A stretch of DNA of 64,000 nt from Orobanche coerulescens (GCA_033398695.1 CM065819.1:2033501-2097500), one strand, 5' to 3'; shown: positions 45,163 to 57,701, counted from the first letter of the stretch. Translations and numbers: made by a program. Notes: a model not told the origin generated them from the sequence alone.

Positions 45163-46769
45163 TGTAACTATCGCAAGTGCACGATATCGTATCAAGTAGT
45201 AAGTGGACTTTTTGAGTCCGGTTTATCGATCCCACGAGGAAGTTAGGTTATATATTGAATTATACACTATTTAGCTGTTTGTTATAGAGATTAATATGAT
45301 TGAGACACACAATTTTAGAGTTTGGTTTGACAATTGCAATGAAAATGCAATAATAGTTCTAAAATTCAAGGAAATATAAGATTGCACTAATAATAGATTA
45401 ATAAAAGATATAATGAAATAGTTGGAATTACAAAATTAGTTCATCATTAGTCATACAAGATGTATAGGAGATCATAAGATGAATTTACTTATTATGTTGT
45501 GTAGATTCGATTTTCCTTAAAAAGACGGTTTCCCTTTCGAACTATAAAACGCCCCTTATATATTGAATCAATCCACTATATTTCTATGTTGATTGGCTTC
45601 AATACATAGCATTAGGTTTTATGAAAATAACTCAAAGAACCATCTAAGGTCTAAAGGTATATTTCTATCCCCTAGAACAACTTAGAGTGAAGATCATTTG
45701 ATCTAATCAAACATATTTTCTTTCGAAACATATGAAGACCATAAATATCGTCATTTATTGGCCAAATAAATAAAGATTGTTAAAACAATGAAAATCACAC
45801 ACAATAATAAGTAATTCATAATAGATCTTTATACAAACTTAAATAACATGACTAACCTTGTTTATAATCCCAACTAAGGTAACTTAGCCCATGAAGGGTT
45901 TAATAAACATAATACAAGCTTGAGTGGTCATTATTAGTTGAAAAAGAGAAAGAATTGATCCTAACTCCCTTAGTAGATAAAGGAGAAAGAAGCAATAAAC
46001 TCCCTGAACAACATATGCTATACCACTATTACACAAATCACTCAAGAACACAAGTGTGTTCTTCACACAAAAAGAAAATATTACAAAAAGTGGAAAAATA
46101 TAAGATGAATGATCAATAATGATGGATCTAAGGGGTCTATTAATACACCTAAAGTCATCTAATAGCTCCAAAAGTCCAGCATTATTACATTAGATCGGAT
46201 CAATGCTAGCCATCCCCTCAATAATAGACCAAAAGTATAAAAAATTAGACAATGATCATTAATCTGGCAAGAGTTACGGTCGTAACATTGAGAAGTTACG
46301 GCCATAACTATGATGACTTACGACCGTAACATTGAGGAGTTACGGACGTAACATGGCTTCTTAAATTTGCATTTAGTGAGTTACGCCCGTACACGCCCGT
46401 ATGGAGTTTCAGACTTCATTTCAGCCCAGAATTTCTTAGACTTTGCATTTTTGCCCCAAATCTTCTTCGGATGATAACTTTTGATATATAACTCTGATTT
46501 TGAATCCGGAAAGATTGCCGAACTCGTCTCGGAAATACCTACAACATGAATACATAAAAAATCAATAAAGAGAATATTTTATAAACATGTTATTACTTGA
46601 GTAAATCGGTAATTCAATCCGATTAAGACTAAATTTACATCTTCATCTGATAAATAATAAAATTATTAAAAGCTAATTAATTCAAAGCAATAACGAGTAG
46701 ACTAGCTCAATTATGGGTGAAATATATCGATATAAACCATGGATAAGTGTATAAAACTGACACTTATCA
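45163..46769 (-). repeat. Tat/Athila-like 3' LTR
   Basis: It is about 1.6 kb. A TATACTTTT TATA-like box lies on the minus strand near 46228-46238, with a cluster of GTTACGGCCGTAAC-type palindromes at 46272-46397 just upstream. The LTR has no other visible similarity to the chromovirus LTRs. Confidence 0.7.
46272..46397. repeat. Palindrome cluster GTTACGGCCGTAAC in the Tat/Athila-like LTR
   Basis: Five copies (exact half-sites, variable centres such as GGTC, GACC, GGAC) lie within 126 bp. The core is the palindrome of the B, C and solo LTRs although the LTR lineage is different. Confidence 0.85.
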
Positions 46770-48361
46770 CACCCCCAAACTTGAATTCTTGCTAGTCCCG
46801 AGCAAGACTCTTTATTAATCACACTCCAAAAATAAAAATAAGACAAAAATAATAATACACACATAAATAAAAAAAATATAAAAAGAGAAAAGGAGATCAA
46901 ACTGCCATTAATACACAACAACCAGCTTTATACAGTAGATAGAATGAATCAAGATTCAAAATAAATCTACTAATGATTTTGAAGTTAAAACACGGTTTTA
47001 TTTTGTAATTCCAAAATGCAAGGTTTCCCCCCAAAAGGATGATTATTTCTTTCCCACTCGTGATGCATACGACCCCCCTTAATTGTTGCTCTCGATTACT
47101 CGTTTATTTTTCGACTCAATATGAAGAAGAATTTCATAAGCGTCATCAAATATTGTGATTGTTCACGAAATTGAGTGTATTGAAATTCAGGCTCATAAAC
47201 TATATCCCTTTTAGTGATAGCTTTCACACCGTTATTTGCTAATGTGTAGCTCTTTTCACCAACACAATTTTCATATTAATTATTTTTTTAGGTGATAGCT
47301 TTCACACCGTTATTTGCTAACGTGTAGCTCTTTTCACCAACACATTCCCTTTTTTTAAATTAGGTGATAGCTTTCACACCATTATTTGTTAACGTGTAGC
47401 TCTTTTCACCAACACATTTTCCATCTTGTGTGAGACGGCAGCTACGCACCAACAATGGTTAGTCCTTAATTTTTTTTTTCAAAATATTTTAGGACCCCCA
47501 AAATTAGGCAGCTGTTGCTGCTCAACATCTTTCCCATTTTTTTCGACTAACTCCTTTCACCAATGACTTTCCCTTGACCTTTTTTTTTAGGAATAGAATT
47601 TTTGCAGAAAATCATTTATTAGTTAAGCATGAAAAATCAAAAACTCCACAAATTAAGTAAATTTCAGTTCTATTTTTCAGCAACCGACTAATTCTTCTTT
47701 ACTCAAGGTAACGAATGACTCGATTTTAAATGATACAAGGCTTGGAAAGAGAGATTAAGGATCAAAAAATTTCTGGAATATACAATTTTTTACCGGTTAA
47801 AATGATTTTAGAAGCTTGTATATAGCTAACTTATTGTTGTTATGGCCAGATCTAGAAATCTCATAAATCAAAATACTATATATATATATATATTAAAAAA
47901 AATTAAGGCAAATAACCAAAATAATCAAAACACACCAAAATAATTAAAACATACCACCCCCAAACCTGAAAATAAAACTGTCCTCAGTTTTTAGAAATGA
48001 AAAACAAGTGAGAAAACAGAAAACTCCCTGAAATGAAAGTTGATGCTTGAGCTAACGCCTTTTAGAATCTGCAAGAGAATAAATATACGAGGCACACAAC
48101 AAAAGAAACTAAAATATACTCGAAAGTATAACACAATTTTTAAGATGCGCTTCAAGAAAGTCCGAAGAGTCGCCTTGCGCTGTCATCAATGCTTTTATAA
48201 TAAAAAACAAACAATAAAAATTATAGCAATAAAATAACAATACATAAATCGCGCATAGATGCGCGTCAAGAGATCAATAAAAAACTCCTTAAGGTGCCAT
48301 CATTTAGCACGATTATTACACACGACAGAAAGTAAAAATACAAGAGGTCCGACATGGGTTA
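46770..48361 (-). other. Tat/Athila-like 3' untranslated internal region
   Basis: It contains two GGTTTGGGGGTG-type tracts (complements near 46770 and 47953) and long AT-rich stretches. No reading frame is supported. It includes three tandem units at 47210-47420. Confidence 0.55.
47210..47420. repeat. Tandem repeat, three units of about 75 bp
   Basis: Each unit has GTGATAGCTTTCACACC, a TTATTTGCTAA segment and GTGTAGCTCTTTTCACCAAC, with small changes in unit 3. Confidence 0.85.
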
Positions 48362-48627
48362 TCAAAGGGAGAGGAATGAATCCACTTTTCGTTTTCTCAC
48401 GGTAAAATCTTCCATCCAGACAATTTTAGCTAGAGCTGGATCTGGTTGAGGAACAAATTCATTGAGTTTTTTGATTAGTTCTTCTGGTGTTGTTGCAACG
48501 ACTATGATTCGTTTAGCACGCTCGTAAATAAAACCTTTTTCAGCAGAGTAGTCGATGAAAGATAGTAAACCATCAAAGAAACCATTGACATTAAGTAGAC
48601 CTATTGGTTTTTGATGAACATTTAGCA
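48362..48627 (-). pseudogene. LOG: LOG-like cytokinin riboside phosphoribohydrolase, C-terminal exon fragment
   Basis: About 88 residues match the C-terminal part of plant LONELY GUY enzymes. The conserved stretch is KPIGLLNVNGFFDGLLSFID, then EKGFI, then RAKRIIVVATTPEELIKKL, followed by a family-typical variable tail and a stop at 48362. LOG enzymes release active cytokinin bases from riboside monophosphates in the cytosol and nucleus. The substrate-binding PGGxGTxxE motif lies upstream in the family and is absent here, so this piece cannot be active. It is not preceded by an intron or promoter. Its 5' side joins Element E gag sequence at about 48628, and its 3' side joins the Tat/Athila-like 3' region. 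It looks like a captured last exon or a recombination scar. Confidence 0.82.
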
Positions 48628-49031
48628 TCGAAATGAAGTATCTTGTCTATCTCATCCTTAACCCGATATTGGACATACACTAACTGCTTGTTGTATGTCT
48701 TAATTGCCTGAGAAATAGGAACATCTTCGGGTTGAGCTCTGAAGAACTCACTGACTCTTGCTAACTGTACCGTCGCTGGACAATACTGAGCTTCCATCAG
48801 TTCTTTAAATTCTTCCCAAGTGACATCACGGTCCTTGGGCTTAACAGCTCGCCACCAGTCCAAAGCGCCGTCAACTGTCAGATATTGAGCAATCGAGACT
48901 CTCTTGGATTCAGGACAACCGATACCGTCAAAGATCTTCTCCATCTCAACTAACCAATGATCCCAGTTGTTCGCATCACCAGAACCATCGAATCTGGGAG
49001 GGTTCATCTTCATAACTTCTTGAAGCCATCG
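48628..49031 (-). pseudogene. Element E gag, C-terminal piece
   Basis: The minus strand encodes EVMKMNPPRFDGSGDANNWD, HWLVEMEKIFDGIGCPESKR, WWRAVKPKDRDVTWEEFKEL and SEFFRAQPEDVPISQAIKTY, a Retrotrans_gag core. It stops being Gag at 48628, where the LOG-like fragment begins, so the zinc knuckle and all of pol are missing. On the other side it ends at the D2 insertion, and the N-terminal piece continues at 60822-61072 in the same frame once D2 and one CATCG copy are discounted. Confidence 0.9.
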
Positions 49032-49769
49032 TGTAACACCCCCAATCCGCTCAGGGATATTACACGCTGTAGAACCTTTCCTCAAGGATCTACCAGGCTG
49101 GTAACAACATAGAACATCTCAACAATTCCTTCAAGGTTAAAATGACTCAGTAGACCGAATTGGTCTTTAAATAAATACATACAACTCAAACTCATTACAT
49201 GCCCACGCAGGGGTCGAATACAACACACTCCCGTACAATGGAAAAATATACTGCAGTGGAAAATAAACTATAACTAAACCAATGATATCATACGGATCCC
49301 CGTGTGATTAGTATCGTTCATCTTTGATCATCATTCGTGACGACCCTGTGTTATGCTCCCAAACCTGAATGGAAAAACAAACATCGACCCCCCGAATACT
49401 CGAGGGTTAGCAAAACTCCACTGTTTTGCTAGTGCAAGAACAAAGTGCAAATACGAGCCATACAATTTACATTCCACGAATAACAATAACCAGGAATCCT
49501 CAAAGATCCAAACGTAACGAAAAGTACTTCCCGAGGCAAGAGTTTAGGTAAAACATTTCAAAATCGAAAAATCATAAATCAAGGGAAACAATTTATAAAA
49601 CAGTTTAAAATGCCATCGGGAGTTTTAATAGAAAAGAATTTAGGATTTACCGAATCCTTCTCTTTCCAAAATCAACAGGGGTCACAGCCCAAAGGTTTTA
49701 TTTTCACAAATGAAATCAACAACAATACACAGGGTTAAAACTCCCGTCACGCGTCCTCGACGGACATAA

Positions 49770-50310
49770 AATACACACGCACCCATGAAGTTTCACTCGT
49801 GAATCCAGGGCGAAACCATTGGACTCCCTCTGTGGCCCCGTCGAACCCTCCCGAGGTGAGCAAACACATTCACAAAACATACACACCAACCTGTGAAGTT
49901 TTTACTCGTGAACCCAGAGTGAAGTCATAGATTCCCCCGAGGCCCCGTCGGACCTTCCCGAGGTGAGTAAAATACATTCAGTGAACATACACACCAACCT
50001 GTGAAGTTTTTACTCGTGAACCCAGAGTGAAGTCATAGATTCCCCCGAGGCCCCGTCGGACCCTCCAAGAGGTGAGTAAAATACATTCACTAAACATACA
50101 CATCAACCTGTGAAGTTTTTACTCGTGAACCCAGAGTGAAGTCATAGATTCCCCTGAGGCCCGTCGGACCCTCCCGAGGTGAGTAAAATACATTCACTAA
50201 ACATACACACCAACCTGTGAAGTTTTTACTCGTGAACCCAGAGTGAAGTCATAGATTCCCCCGAGGCCCCGTCGGACCCTCCCGAGGTGAGTAAAATACA
50301 TTCACTAAAC
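49770..50310. repeat. 108-bp minisatellite in D2 3' LTR
   Basis: About five tandem units share CTCGTGAACCCAGAGTGAAG and CCCGAGGTGAGTAAAATACA landmarks. The right LTR has a similar array at 58440-58990 and the solo LTR a three-unit version at 55420-55730. D1 has a different 62-bp unit in the same LTR position. Confidence 0.9.
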
Positions 50311-51472
50311 ATACACGCACAGGCATCGCCAAGGACCGGGACGAAGCCACAAATCCCACCTAAGGCCTCGAAGGACCCTCTCGAGCTGGCTTGTGAAACA
50401 ATCATGCACAAATAACATATCACACCAAGGATATCCGAACAATTCACCCAGAGGCATCAAACACTTATCAAAACACCACGTCAAACCATAATGCACCGAA
50501 AAGAGATAATATACGTACACACGCATTATCAAGCGCAACATAAACACCAAACATATCCAAAGGATTCACGTAGTCACTTACAACCCACACAATTTACAAA
50601 ACACACGCGTTTTGAAAGTGAGCCTTTAACGAGGCTAGTCGAATCTTTTGAAAACTCATTTCAAACAAACAAACAAACATACCAAGACGATCACCAATCA
50701 TCATATCCACAAAACAAGAAATGTATGGACAAGGTACTTGCCTCGAATAAGAACAACGCAGAGAATCTACCAAAGTAAGTTGGCACGAACCGACTACGAA
50801 CCCGCCGACTCCACCGAACGCCAACTTGCGATAATACACTTCGAAGGACAATAACAACAATGAAATGAATTCCATAGCACGACTTAAAGCCGTTTAATTC
50901 AAAGAACAAATGATGAAAGTTCAAGTGTTTCCCCCAAAATGACCAAGAACACGATTCATCCCGTCAAAACACGAAAATGGAATTCCAAGTCGAAATATGG
51001 ATATACAATCCATAGAATATGCTTAACAACATCATTTAACCACAATCGATCCATCAAAAACGGATGAAAAACAAGATCGAGAACAAATCCCCCAAAAAGT
51101 CGATTCGAAGGGAAATCAAGAAATATACTTCGATTCGACGAAGAACAATGGATTAAATGATGTTAAATAAAAGAATACTACCAAGATTAATCATACCCAT
51201 CATGAATTAATCAACAATACGAAACGAATCGGACAAAAACGCAAAACCCCCAAAATTCAAGAAACTAGGGTTCTAAGAAGAGATTACCTTGATTCGCTGG
51301 ATCAAAGGATGATATAGGATGATAAATCAATTATATGAACTCAAGAACTTCTTGGATTTAATGTTCAACAACATGGCTCCATGTTAACCACACCCCCAGC
51401 CGCGGAAGAGAAGGAAAAGAATGAGAAAATAGGTGAAAAACCCGTCTGCTCGATCATATATACTGCCCAGCG

Positions 51473-51700
51473 ATGCACGAGCAGGCACGCACGAGCGGTC
51501 GGTCGTGCGCCTGGTCGTGCGCGCCCACTGTCAGCCAACTCCCGGGATGCACGAGCATCGGGCATGAGCACTTGCTCGTGCGTGTGCAGTCAGGGCCGCA
51601 CGAGTACCGGATCGTGCGCGCAGCTCGTGCGCCACGCTCGTGCGCGCCTGGCAGGTCCCTGCCGCACGTGGCCGGCCAATGCCTAGCCGGCAAGACTCGA
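51473..51700. repeat. GCACGAGC/GCTCGTGC inverted-repeat cluster, D2 3' LTR
   Basis: About a dozen copies of GCACGAGC or its complement GCTCGTGC sit next to the TATATATG box. The corresponding cluster in the 5' LTR is 60140-60310, where many copies are altered. Confidence 0.85.
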
Positions 51701-52185
51701 CGACTCGAATTCCCGAAAACGCACGAAACGAACACGACGAAATACTCTCGGACAACAACATCGATCCGAAAAGAAATACCATGTAACAATTAATCGCACG
51801 TGACTATGCAAAAGGGTCAAAACAACAAATACGAATGAGGATACCCACAAGTTTGGGTAAATTACAAAATGGCCCAAAACGCCCGAAAATCACGATACGT
51901 GATCGAATAACCAAACCGAAGTTCACAACACGTCTAACAAAGGTAAATGGACTTACGGGAAACTCGAAATAGCAGTTTCGAGCGAGATTCGCAAGAATCG
52001 AACTCAAGTGCGGAAAAGTCGCTAAAAAGCATGGAACTCAACAAAACGACACCGAAATGAACTCGGATGACAAAAAATGTAGAATTAATCATTCTCGGAA
52101 TGACGAAACGGTCATGAGCGAGTCGTCAAAATGGACTTCTGCCGAAAAAAAGAAATTACCGGAAATCAAAATTACGGGTATTACA

Positions 52186-53491
52186 TTCTACCCTCCTTAA
52201 AAGAAGTTTCGTCCCGAAACTTAAAACAAGTAGGGAGAAGCAATATCCCGGCAGGAAAACTCAACGAGATACACAAGAAACGCGTAACTTACGCCCATCG
52301 GCGAAACGTTGCAAGCAACGCAAAGGAATATACGGCGTGAAAACACGCTCCACGACGACCAACACAACGTCGCCGTTAGGGATATAATAAAACCAACAAG
52401 TGACAAGCGTCATAAAACGGATAATACAATCAAGTCAATTATCCGAACAATCACAAAACACAATGAACGAAAATCAATACGATTGACCAACCCAACGGTT
52501 CATCAATCAAAACGTGAGCCAAACGCTGAACAAATACGGAATTCCACCGCCCAAGGGTTGGAAGATCGAAAACGTGACTAATTTCCCGAACTTAAGGGAA
52601 TTACGAAGGAGCTTGAACGTTCAAAAATCACAAAACGAGATCAACAAAAACCGAACAATCAAACGATCGAACCACAACGGTCGAGACAACAAAAATCGAA
52701 CAATCATGTTCGAATCACGAAGAACAATAAAATTCAAACAACAACTCCAAGGTTCACATCTCGACTCGAGACAATATATGATCCGGTGAAAACAACAGGA
52801 TGTGCATTCATATAAGATCCACAGGAAAGGGAATAGCAATTGAAAAGTCACAACGACAAACGAGTTATTCCGAAACAATACCACACTCGTTCGATCAACA
52901 AAAGCAAGGGGTAGGACAAGCTCAGAAAATATTAACGAACATAAACGAGTCGACATAGTCGAAAATACAGAAGTTCAAAATCCGATCCACTTCGAATAAA
53001 AGAACTAGTAGAACCAAAAGATGTCACTTCCGAACAAGGTTCACAAGAATCGAACCGAACTCGGAAAAGTCACAGCGATAACCAGATCGACCAAAAACAA
53101 GATCACAGCTCGTTCGAACGATGAAACCAAAATACTCAAAAAGTATCAACGAACACGAGCGAGTCGATAGACTTGAGAAAGAGAAAATACAGAAGCCAAA
53201 AATAATACGGGTATTATATTCGACCTCTTCTAAAAGAAGTATCATCCCCGAAACTCACAACAACGAAATCAAGGTGACGACACAACAAGCAACCGATAGA
53301 AACATCCTTCGAAGGCCTCTCAAAGGCGATTCTGATAATTGTGCTAGAGCGCGAACTCCGAAACTCTCGGTAGTCAATTCGCAAAACTGAATTTGGTGTC
53401 CCTTGAGTCCACACTTGAAATGTGTTACCGACGAGAAGGAAGATTGATACGTGCATGCCCCCGGCACACCACGGTTGAAACAGCTCGGCTC
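52186..53491 (-). other. D2 internal region, 3' part with gag zinc-knuckle relic
   Basis: It is noncoding and collinear with D1 9351-10650. It includes the second purine-tract plus LTR-start-like block (53205-53255) and, at 53350-53440, the relic HFKCGLKGHQIQFC. It ends in GGCTC at the solo LTR. Confidence 0.75.
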
Positions 53492-54019
53492 TGTAATACC
53501 TGTAATTTCGATTTCCGGTAATTTCCCTTTTTCGGCGAAAGTCCATTTTGATGATTCGCTCACAACCGTTTCGTCATTTCGAGAATGATTAATTCTGCAC
53601 TTTTCATCATCCGAGTTCATTTCGATGTCGTTTTGTTGAGTTCCGTGCTTTTTAGCGACTTTTCCGCACTTGAGTTCGATTCTTGCTAATCTCGTTCGAA
53701 ACTGCTGTTTCGAGTTTCCCGTAAGTCCGTTTAACTTTGTTAGACGTGTTATGAACTTCGGTTTGGTTATTCGATCACGTATCGTGATTTTCGGACGTTT
53801 TGGGCCATTTTCGTAATTTCCCAAAGTTTGGGGTAATTACTTCCGTTGTCGAATTTTGACACTTTGGGTGGTCGGAATCATGTGTTCTCTTAGCGGTTAG
53901 ATTCGTCTTTGCGAGTACTTCGTAACCATATCTTCGATTCATACTCAGGTTCGGGTTTCGGGGTCGTCCGGGCCGTCGGAGTGGCCACGGCCGAGTCACG
54001 GCCGGAGCAGGGCCTGGCC

Positions 54020-54315
54020 TGGCCGAGTTACGACCGTAAGGTGCCGGTTACGGCCGTACGTGCTCGGCAGACTTGGCAGGACGAATTCCAGTTACAGCCG
54101 TAAGGCGTGATCGGGTACGGCCTTACGGGCGCTGGGCATCTTCCGGACGAAGGCCGGTTACGGCCGTAATGTGTGCCAGTTACGGCCGTAAGTGTCCGAC
54201 AGGTGCTGGGCAGATTTTTTGACGAATGTCAGTTACGGTCGTAAGGGCCTGCCGAGTACGGCCGTATGGGCCGAGTTACGGCCGTAAGGCACTGCCGATT
54301 ACGGCCGTAAGTGTC
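54020..54315. repeat. Palindrome cluster TTACGGCCGTAA in solo LTR
   Basis: About ten exact or near-exact copies end 15-20 bp before the CTATATAAGG box on the same strand. Confidence 0.9.
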
Positions 54316-54329
54316 CGGCAGTGTCCGGC

Positions 54330-54339
54330 TATATAAGGC
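54330..54339 (+). promoter_or_regulatory. TATA box of the solo LTR promoter
   Basis: CTATATAAGG is a strong plant TATA match at the end of the palindrome-rich U3. Transcription would start about 30 bp downstream and read through the LTR. Confidence 0.75.
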
Positions 54340-56468
54340 CTGGCAGCCCGTTTTTGTTCATTTTTTCACTTTTCTTGCGGCTATCGGACGGGAGCAACGG
54401 GAAATACGGTTCTTGGTCAATTCTAATCGATTCCAAGGCGTTTTGGAAGATCCTTGTTGATTATATCAACATCTAATCCGTGTGTTTCGTCGAATCAAAG
54501 TATATTTCTTGATTTTCCTTCAAGTTGACTTTTTGGAGAATTTGTTCTTGATTTCGATTCTAGTCCAATTTTGATACATCGGTTGGTGTAGTGTGATGTT
54601 ATTAATTGTGTTCTATGGATTGTATATCCATATATCGAGTTTGTTTAACTCGATTGACGATTCGAGTGTTCTTGGGAATTATTGAACATTTAGTGTTCGA
54701 TTAAATGCCCCAATGAGTTCCTTTCGATAGTTTGTTGGGATTTCCATCGTTTTTGCCTTGATTCTCGTCGTAATCATCTTTTATTGTTCCTTCCGGAGGA
54801 TTATAGGTGCTCGAGGATTTTCGATGTTGAATCCCGTTCGGTGATTGATGATTCGTGTGGTGTTATTCTCATAGTACTCGTGGTGCTATTGCGTTCTTGA
54901 TATTGTCCGGGGGTTCGGGGCTATTCGACCATATTTCATCCGTCGTCTTGTTGCGATCGTGGTTTCGAGGCAAGTACCTTGTCCATACATTTCTTGTTTT
55001 ATGGATATGATGATTGGTGATCGTCTTGGTGTGTTTGTTGTTTGTTTTGTTTGAAACGAACTTCCAAAAGATTCGGTTTAGCCTCGTTAAAGGCTCACTT
55101 TCAAAACGCGTGCGTGTTGTAAATTGTGTGGGTTGTAAGTGACTACGTGAATCCTTTGGATATGTTTGGCGTTGATGTTGCGCTTGGTAATGCGTGTGTA
55201 CGTATATGGTTTCATTTCGGTGCATTATGGTTTGACGTGGTGTTTTGATAAGTGTTTGATGCATCTGGGTGAATTGTTTGGATATCCTTGGTGTGATATA
55301 TTATTTGTGCATGATTGTTTCGATAGCCAGCTCGGGAGGGTCCTTAGAGGCCTCGGGTGGGATTCATGGTGGCGTCCTCGTCCTAGGCGATGCCTGTGCG
55401 TGTGTATGTTTAGTGAATATATTCACTCACCTCGGGTTGGTTCGACGGGGCCACGGCGGGAGTCCAATGGTTTTGCCCTGGATTCACGAGTGAAACTTCA
55501 CGAGTGTTGTGTATGTTTAATGAATGTATTCACTCACCTCGGGTTGGTTCGACGGGGCCACGACGGGAGTCCAATGGTTTTGCCCTGGATTCACGAGTGA
55601 AACTTCACGAGTGCGTGTGTATGTTTTGTGAATGTAATTGCTCACCTCGAGTTGGTTCGACGGGGCCACGGAGGGAGTCCAATGGTTTTGCCCTGGATTC
55701 ACGAGTGAAACTTCACGGGTGTGTGTGTATTTTATGTCCGTCGAGGATGCGTGATGTGGGTTTTAACCTTGTGTATTGTTGTTGGTTTCATTTGTGAAAA
55801 CAAAACTTTTGGGTTGTGACCCCTGTTGATTTTGGAAAGAGAAGGATTCGGTAATCCTAAATTGTTTTCTATTAAAACTCTCGATGGCATTTTAAACTGT
55901 TTTATAAATTGTTTTCCTTGATTTGTGATCTTTTGGTTTTGGAATGTTTTACCCAAACTCATGCCTCGGGAAGTACTTTTCGTTACGTTTGGATCTTTGA
56001 GGATTCCTGGTTATTGTTATTCGTGGAATTTGAATTGTATGGCTCGTATTTGCACTTTGTTCTTGCACTAGCAAAATAGTGGAGTTTTGCTAACCCCCGA
56101 GTACTCGGGGGGTGGATGACTGTTTTTCCATTCAGGTTTGGGAGCATAACACAGGGTCGGCATGAAGGATGATGAAAGATAAACGATACTAATCACACGA
56201 GGATCCGTATGATGTCATTGATTTAGTTATAGTTTATTTTCCGCTGCAGTATATTTTCCCGTTGTACGAAAGTGTGTTGTATTCGACCCCTGCGTGGGCA
56301 TGTAATGAGTTTGAGTTGTATGTATTTATTGAAAGACCAAATCGGTCTACTGAGTCATTTTAGCCTTAAAGGTATTGTTGAGATGTTCTATGTTGTTACC
56401 AGCCTGTTAGATCCTTGAGGAAAGGTTCTACGGCGTGTAATATCCCTGAGCGGATTGGGGGTGTTACA

Positions 56469-57701
56469 GGCTCGGCATACCGAATATACAAATGCTCGAT
56501 ACAATGGAACATAACATCACAAAGCAACGAACCCAAGATGCAATTCCACACAACATATCAACGTAAGGTAGCCCGCATACACAGAATCATAGCAACGACG
56601 GCATCGTTCGGCGATCTCAACGGCCCGAACGATAACCAGCACATAATCACAAAACATCATACAAGTATTACCGGACCGCAAACAGGAACGATAGGTTTTT
56701 AAAAATGAAAAGCACCTTTTGAAAACAATTTGGAAACACCGGTAGATCTTGAGTATCACTTTACCAAAAGTAGTACAAACACCCTTATCGAGACTTTTGA
56801 AAACCATTTTGCGTTTGAACAAAAATGAGGACACTTTTCTTTTAGTGAAAAACTTTCAGAATATTCAACCCTCGGGTCTAAGTAAAAGTGTTTCTAAAAC
56901 ATTGAAAATATCTCAAAACATTTTGGTCCTCGAGATAGAAGAATTTTGAAACATATTGTGGCACCTTGGATGTACCACGAGAAAATAATTCATTTTAAAA
57001 GTACGTCTCGAAATTTATTTTCTAAGATTCTCAAGGATTTCAAAGATAATTCAATGGGCTAGAATGTCCAAAAATTTCAGGTAATTACACGGAACATTAT
57101 AACGCCGTGGGCCCCACGCCAGAACCCACCAGGCTAAAAACTATTTACAAAAACGTCAAAAAGGCCGATGACGGTAATATTTCAAAAACTTACAAAAGCC
57201 ATTTACAAAATACTAACTACCGTCATAAGAATTTCGCCAAAACGATCAAGGCCATAGTGCCATAAACTCGGTTTAGGGAATCGGTTTTACGAATTAGAAC
57301 TCAGTTTGCAAAATACTGAAAGTCATTTTGAAAGGACTCACACAGCGGTTAAAATACAATTCGAAAATACATTAGAAGCGACACCGCTCCACATATAAAT
57401 AAAATATTAGAGTCGAATACTCACATATCACGGAATAAAAATCCACACAAGGGTTCAATCAATCAACGATATAATCATACAAGCAGCTCATGTCACACGA
57501 GGCACAACACAAAGAAGGGAGACTTACATCCACAGGTCGCACGAAGATGATGATTGCCCCACGATACTAATCACGACCAACAAACTCAGACGACGCTTCG
57601 CGACACGACTGAGTCAGACAATATCCTACGAGACAAACTCAACAAACATCACTAAACCCGACAGTCTAGGTTTCCACAACCTAAAGCTCTGATACCATTT
57701 A
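56469..57701 (-). other. D2 internal region, 5' leader with primer-binding site
   Basis: It is collinear with D1 10655-12164. The complement of 57686-57698 is TGGTATCAGAGC. The start codon context of the gag relic lies just right of the solo LTR, so that insertion separated the first Gag codons from the rest. Confidence 0.78.

Larger units (their letters stand above)
45163..48361 (-). mobile_element. Tat/Athila-like element, 3' LTR and 3' internal end
   Basis: On the minus strand the internal sequence ends in CAAGTTTGGGGGTG (complement of 46770-46783), followed by an LTR beginning TGATAAGTGTC, both typical of Tat/Athila lineages. The LTR ends at 45163 in GTGCACTTGCGATAGTTACA, again typical. 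The 5' LTR and coding region are not in this window. The right limit is uncertain because a LOG-like fragment follows at 48362. Confidence 0.65.
49032..52185 (-). repeat. D2 3' LTR
   Basis: It contains the 108-bp tandem array (about 49770-50310), the hairpin block (49385-49431), AGGCAAGTACC (complement of 50733-50743), a TATATATG box near 51455-51468 and the GCACGAGC/GCTCGTGC cluster (51473-51700). Confidence 0.9.
53492..56468 (+). mobile_element. Solo LTR (D-like family), plus orientation
   Basis: It runs 2,977 bp from TGTAATACC to GGGGGTGTTACA, flanked by GGCTC on both sides (53487-53491 and 56469-56473). There is no internal region, so it is a solo LTR left by recombination between two LTRs. 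D1 shows the empty site (near 10648-10660). It contains the palindrome cluster 54020-54315, a CTATATAAGG TATA box, GAGGCAAGTACC (about 54967), a three-unit 108-bp array and both hairpins. Confidence 0.95.

Noticed and set aside
48362..48627. A functional LOG gene
   Set aside because: Only the C-terminal part is present. The PGGxGTxxE substrate motif, start, promoter and introns are absent.
49770..50310. Regularly spaced repeats resembling a CRISPR array
   Set aside because: The 108-bp units are contiguous tandem repeats with no unique spacers, inside a plant LTR.
51365..51793. Five overlapping frames on both strands
   Set aside because: They are products of the GC-rich GCACGAGC/GCTCGTGC cluster in the D2 LTR, and the copy at 60035-60427 shows the same.
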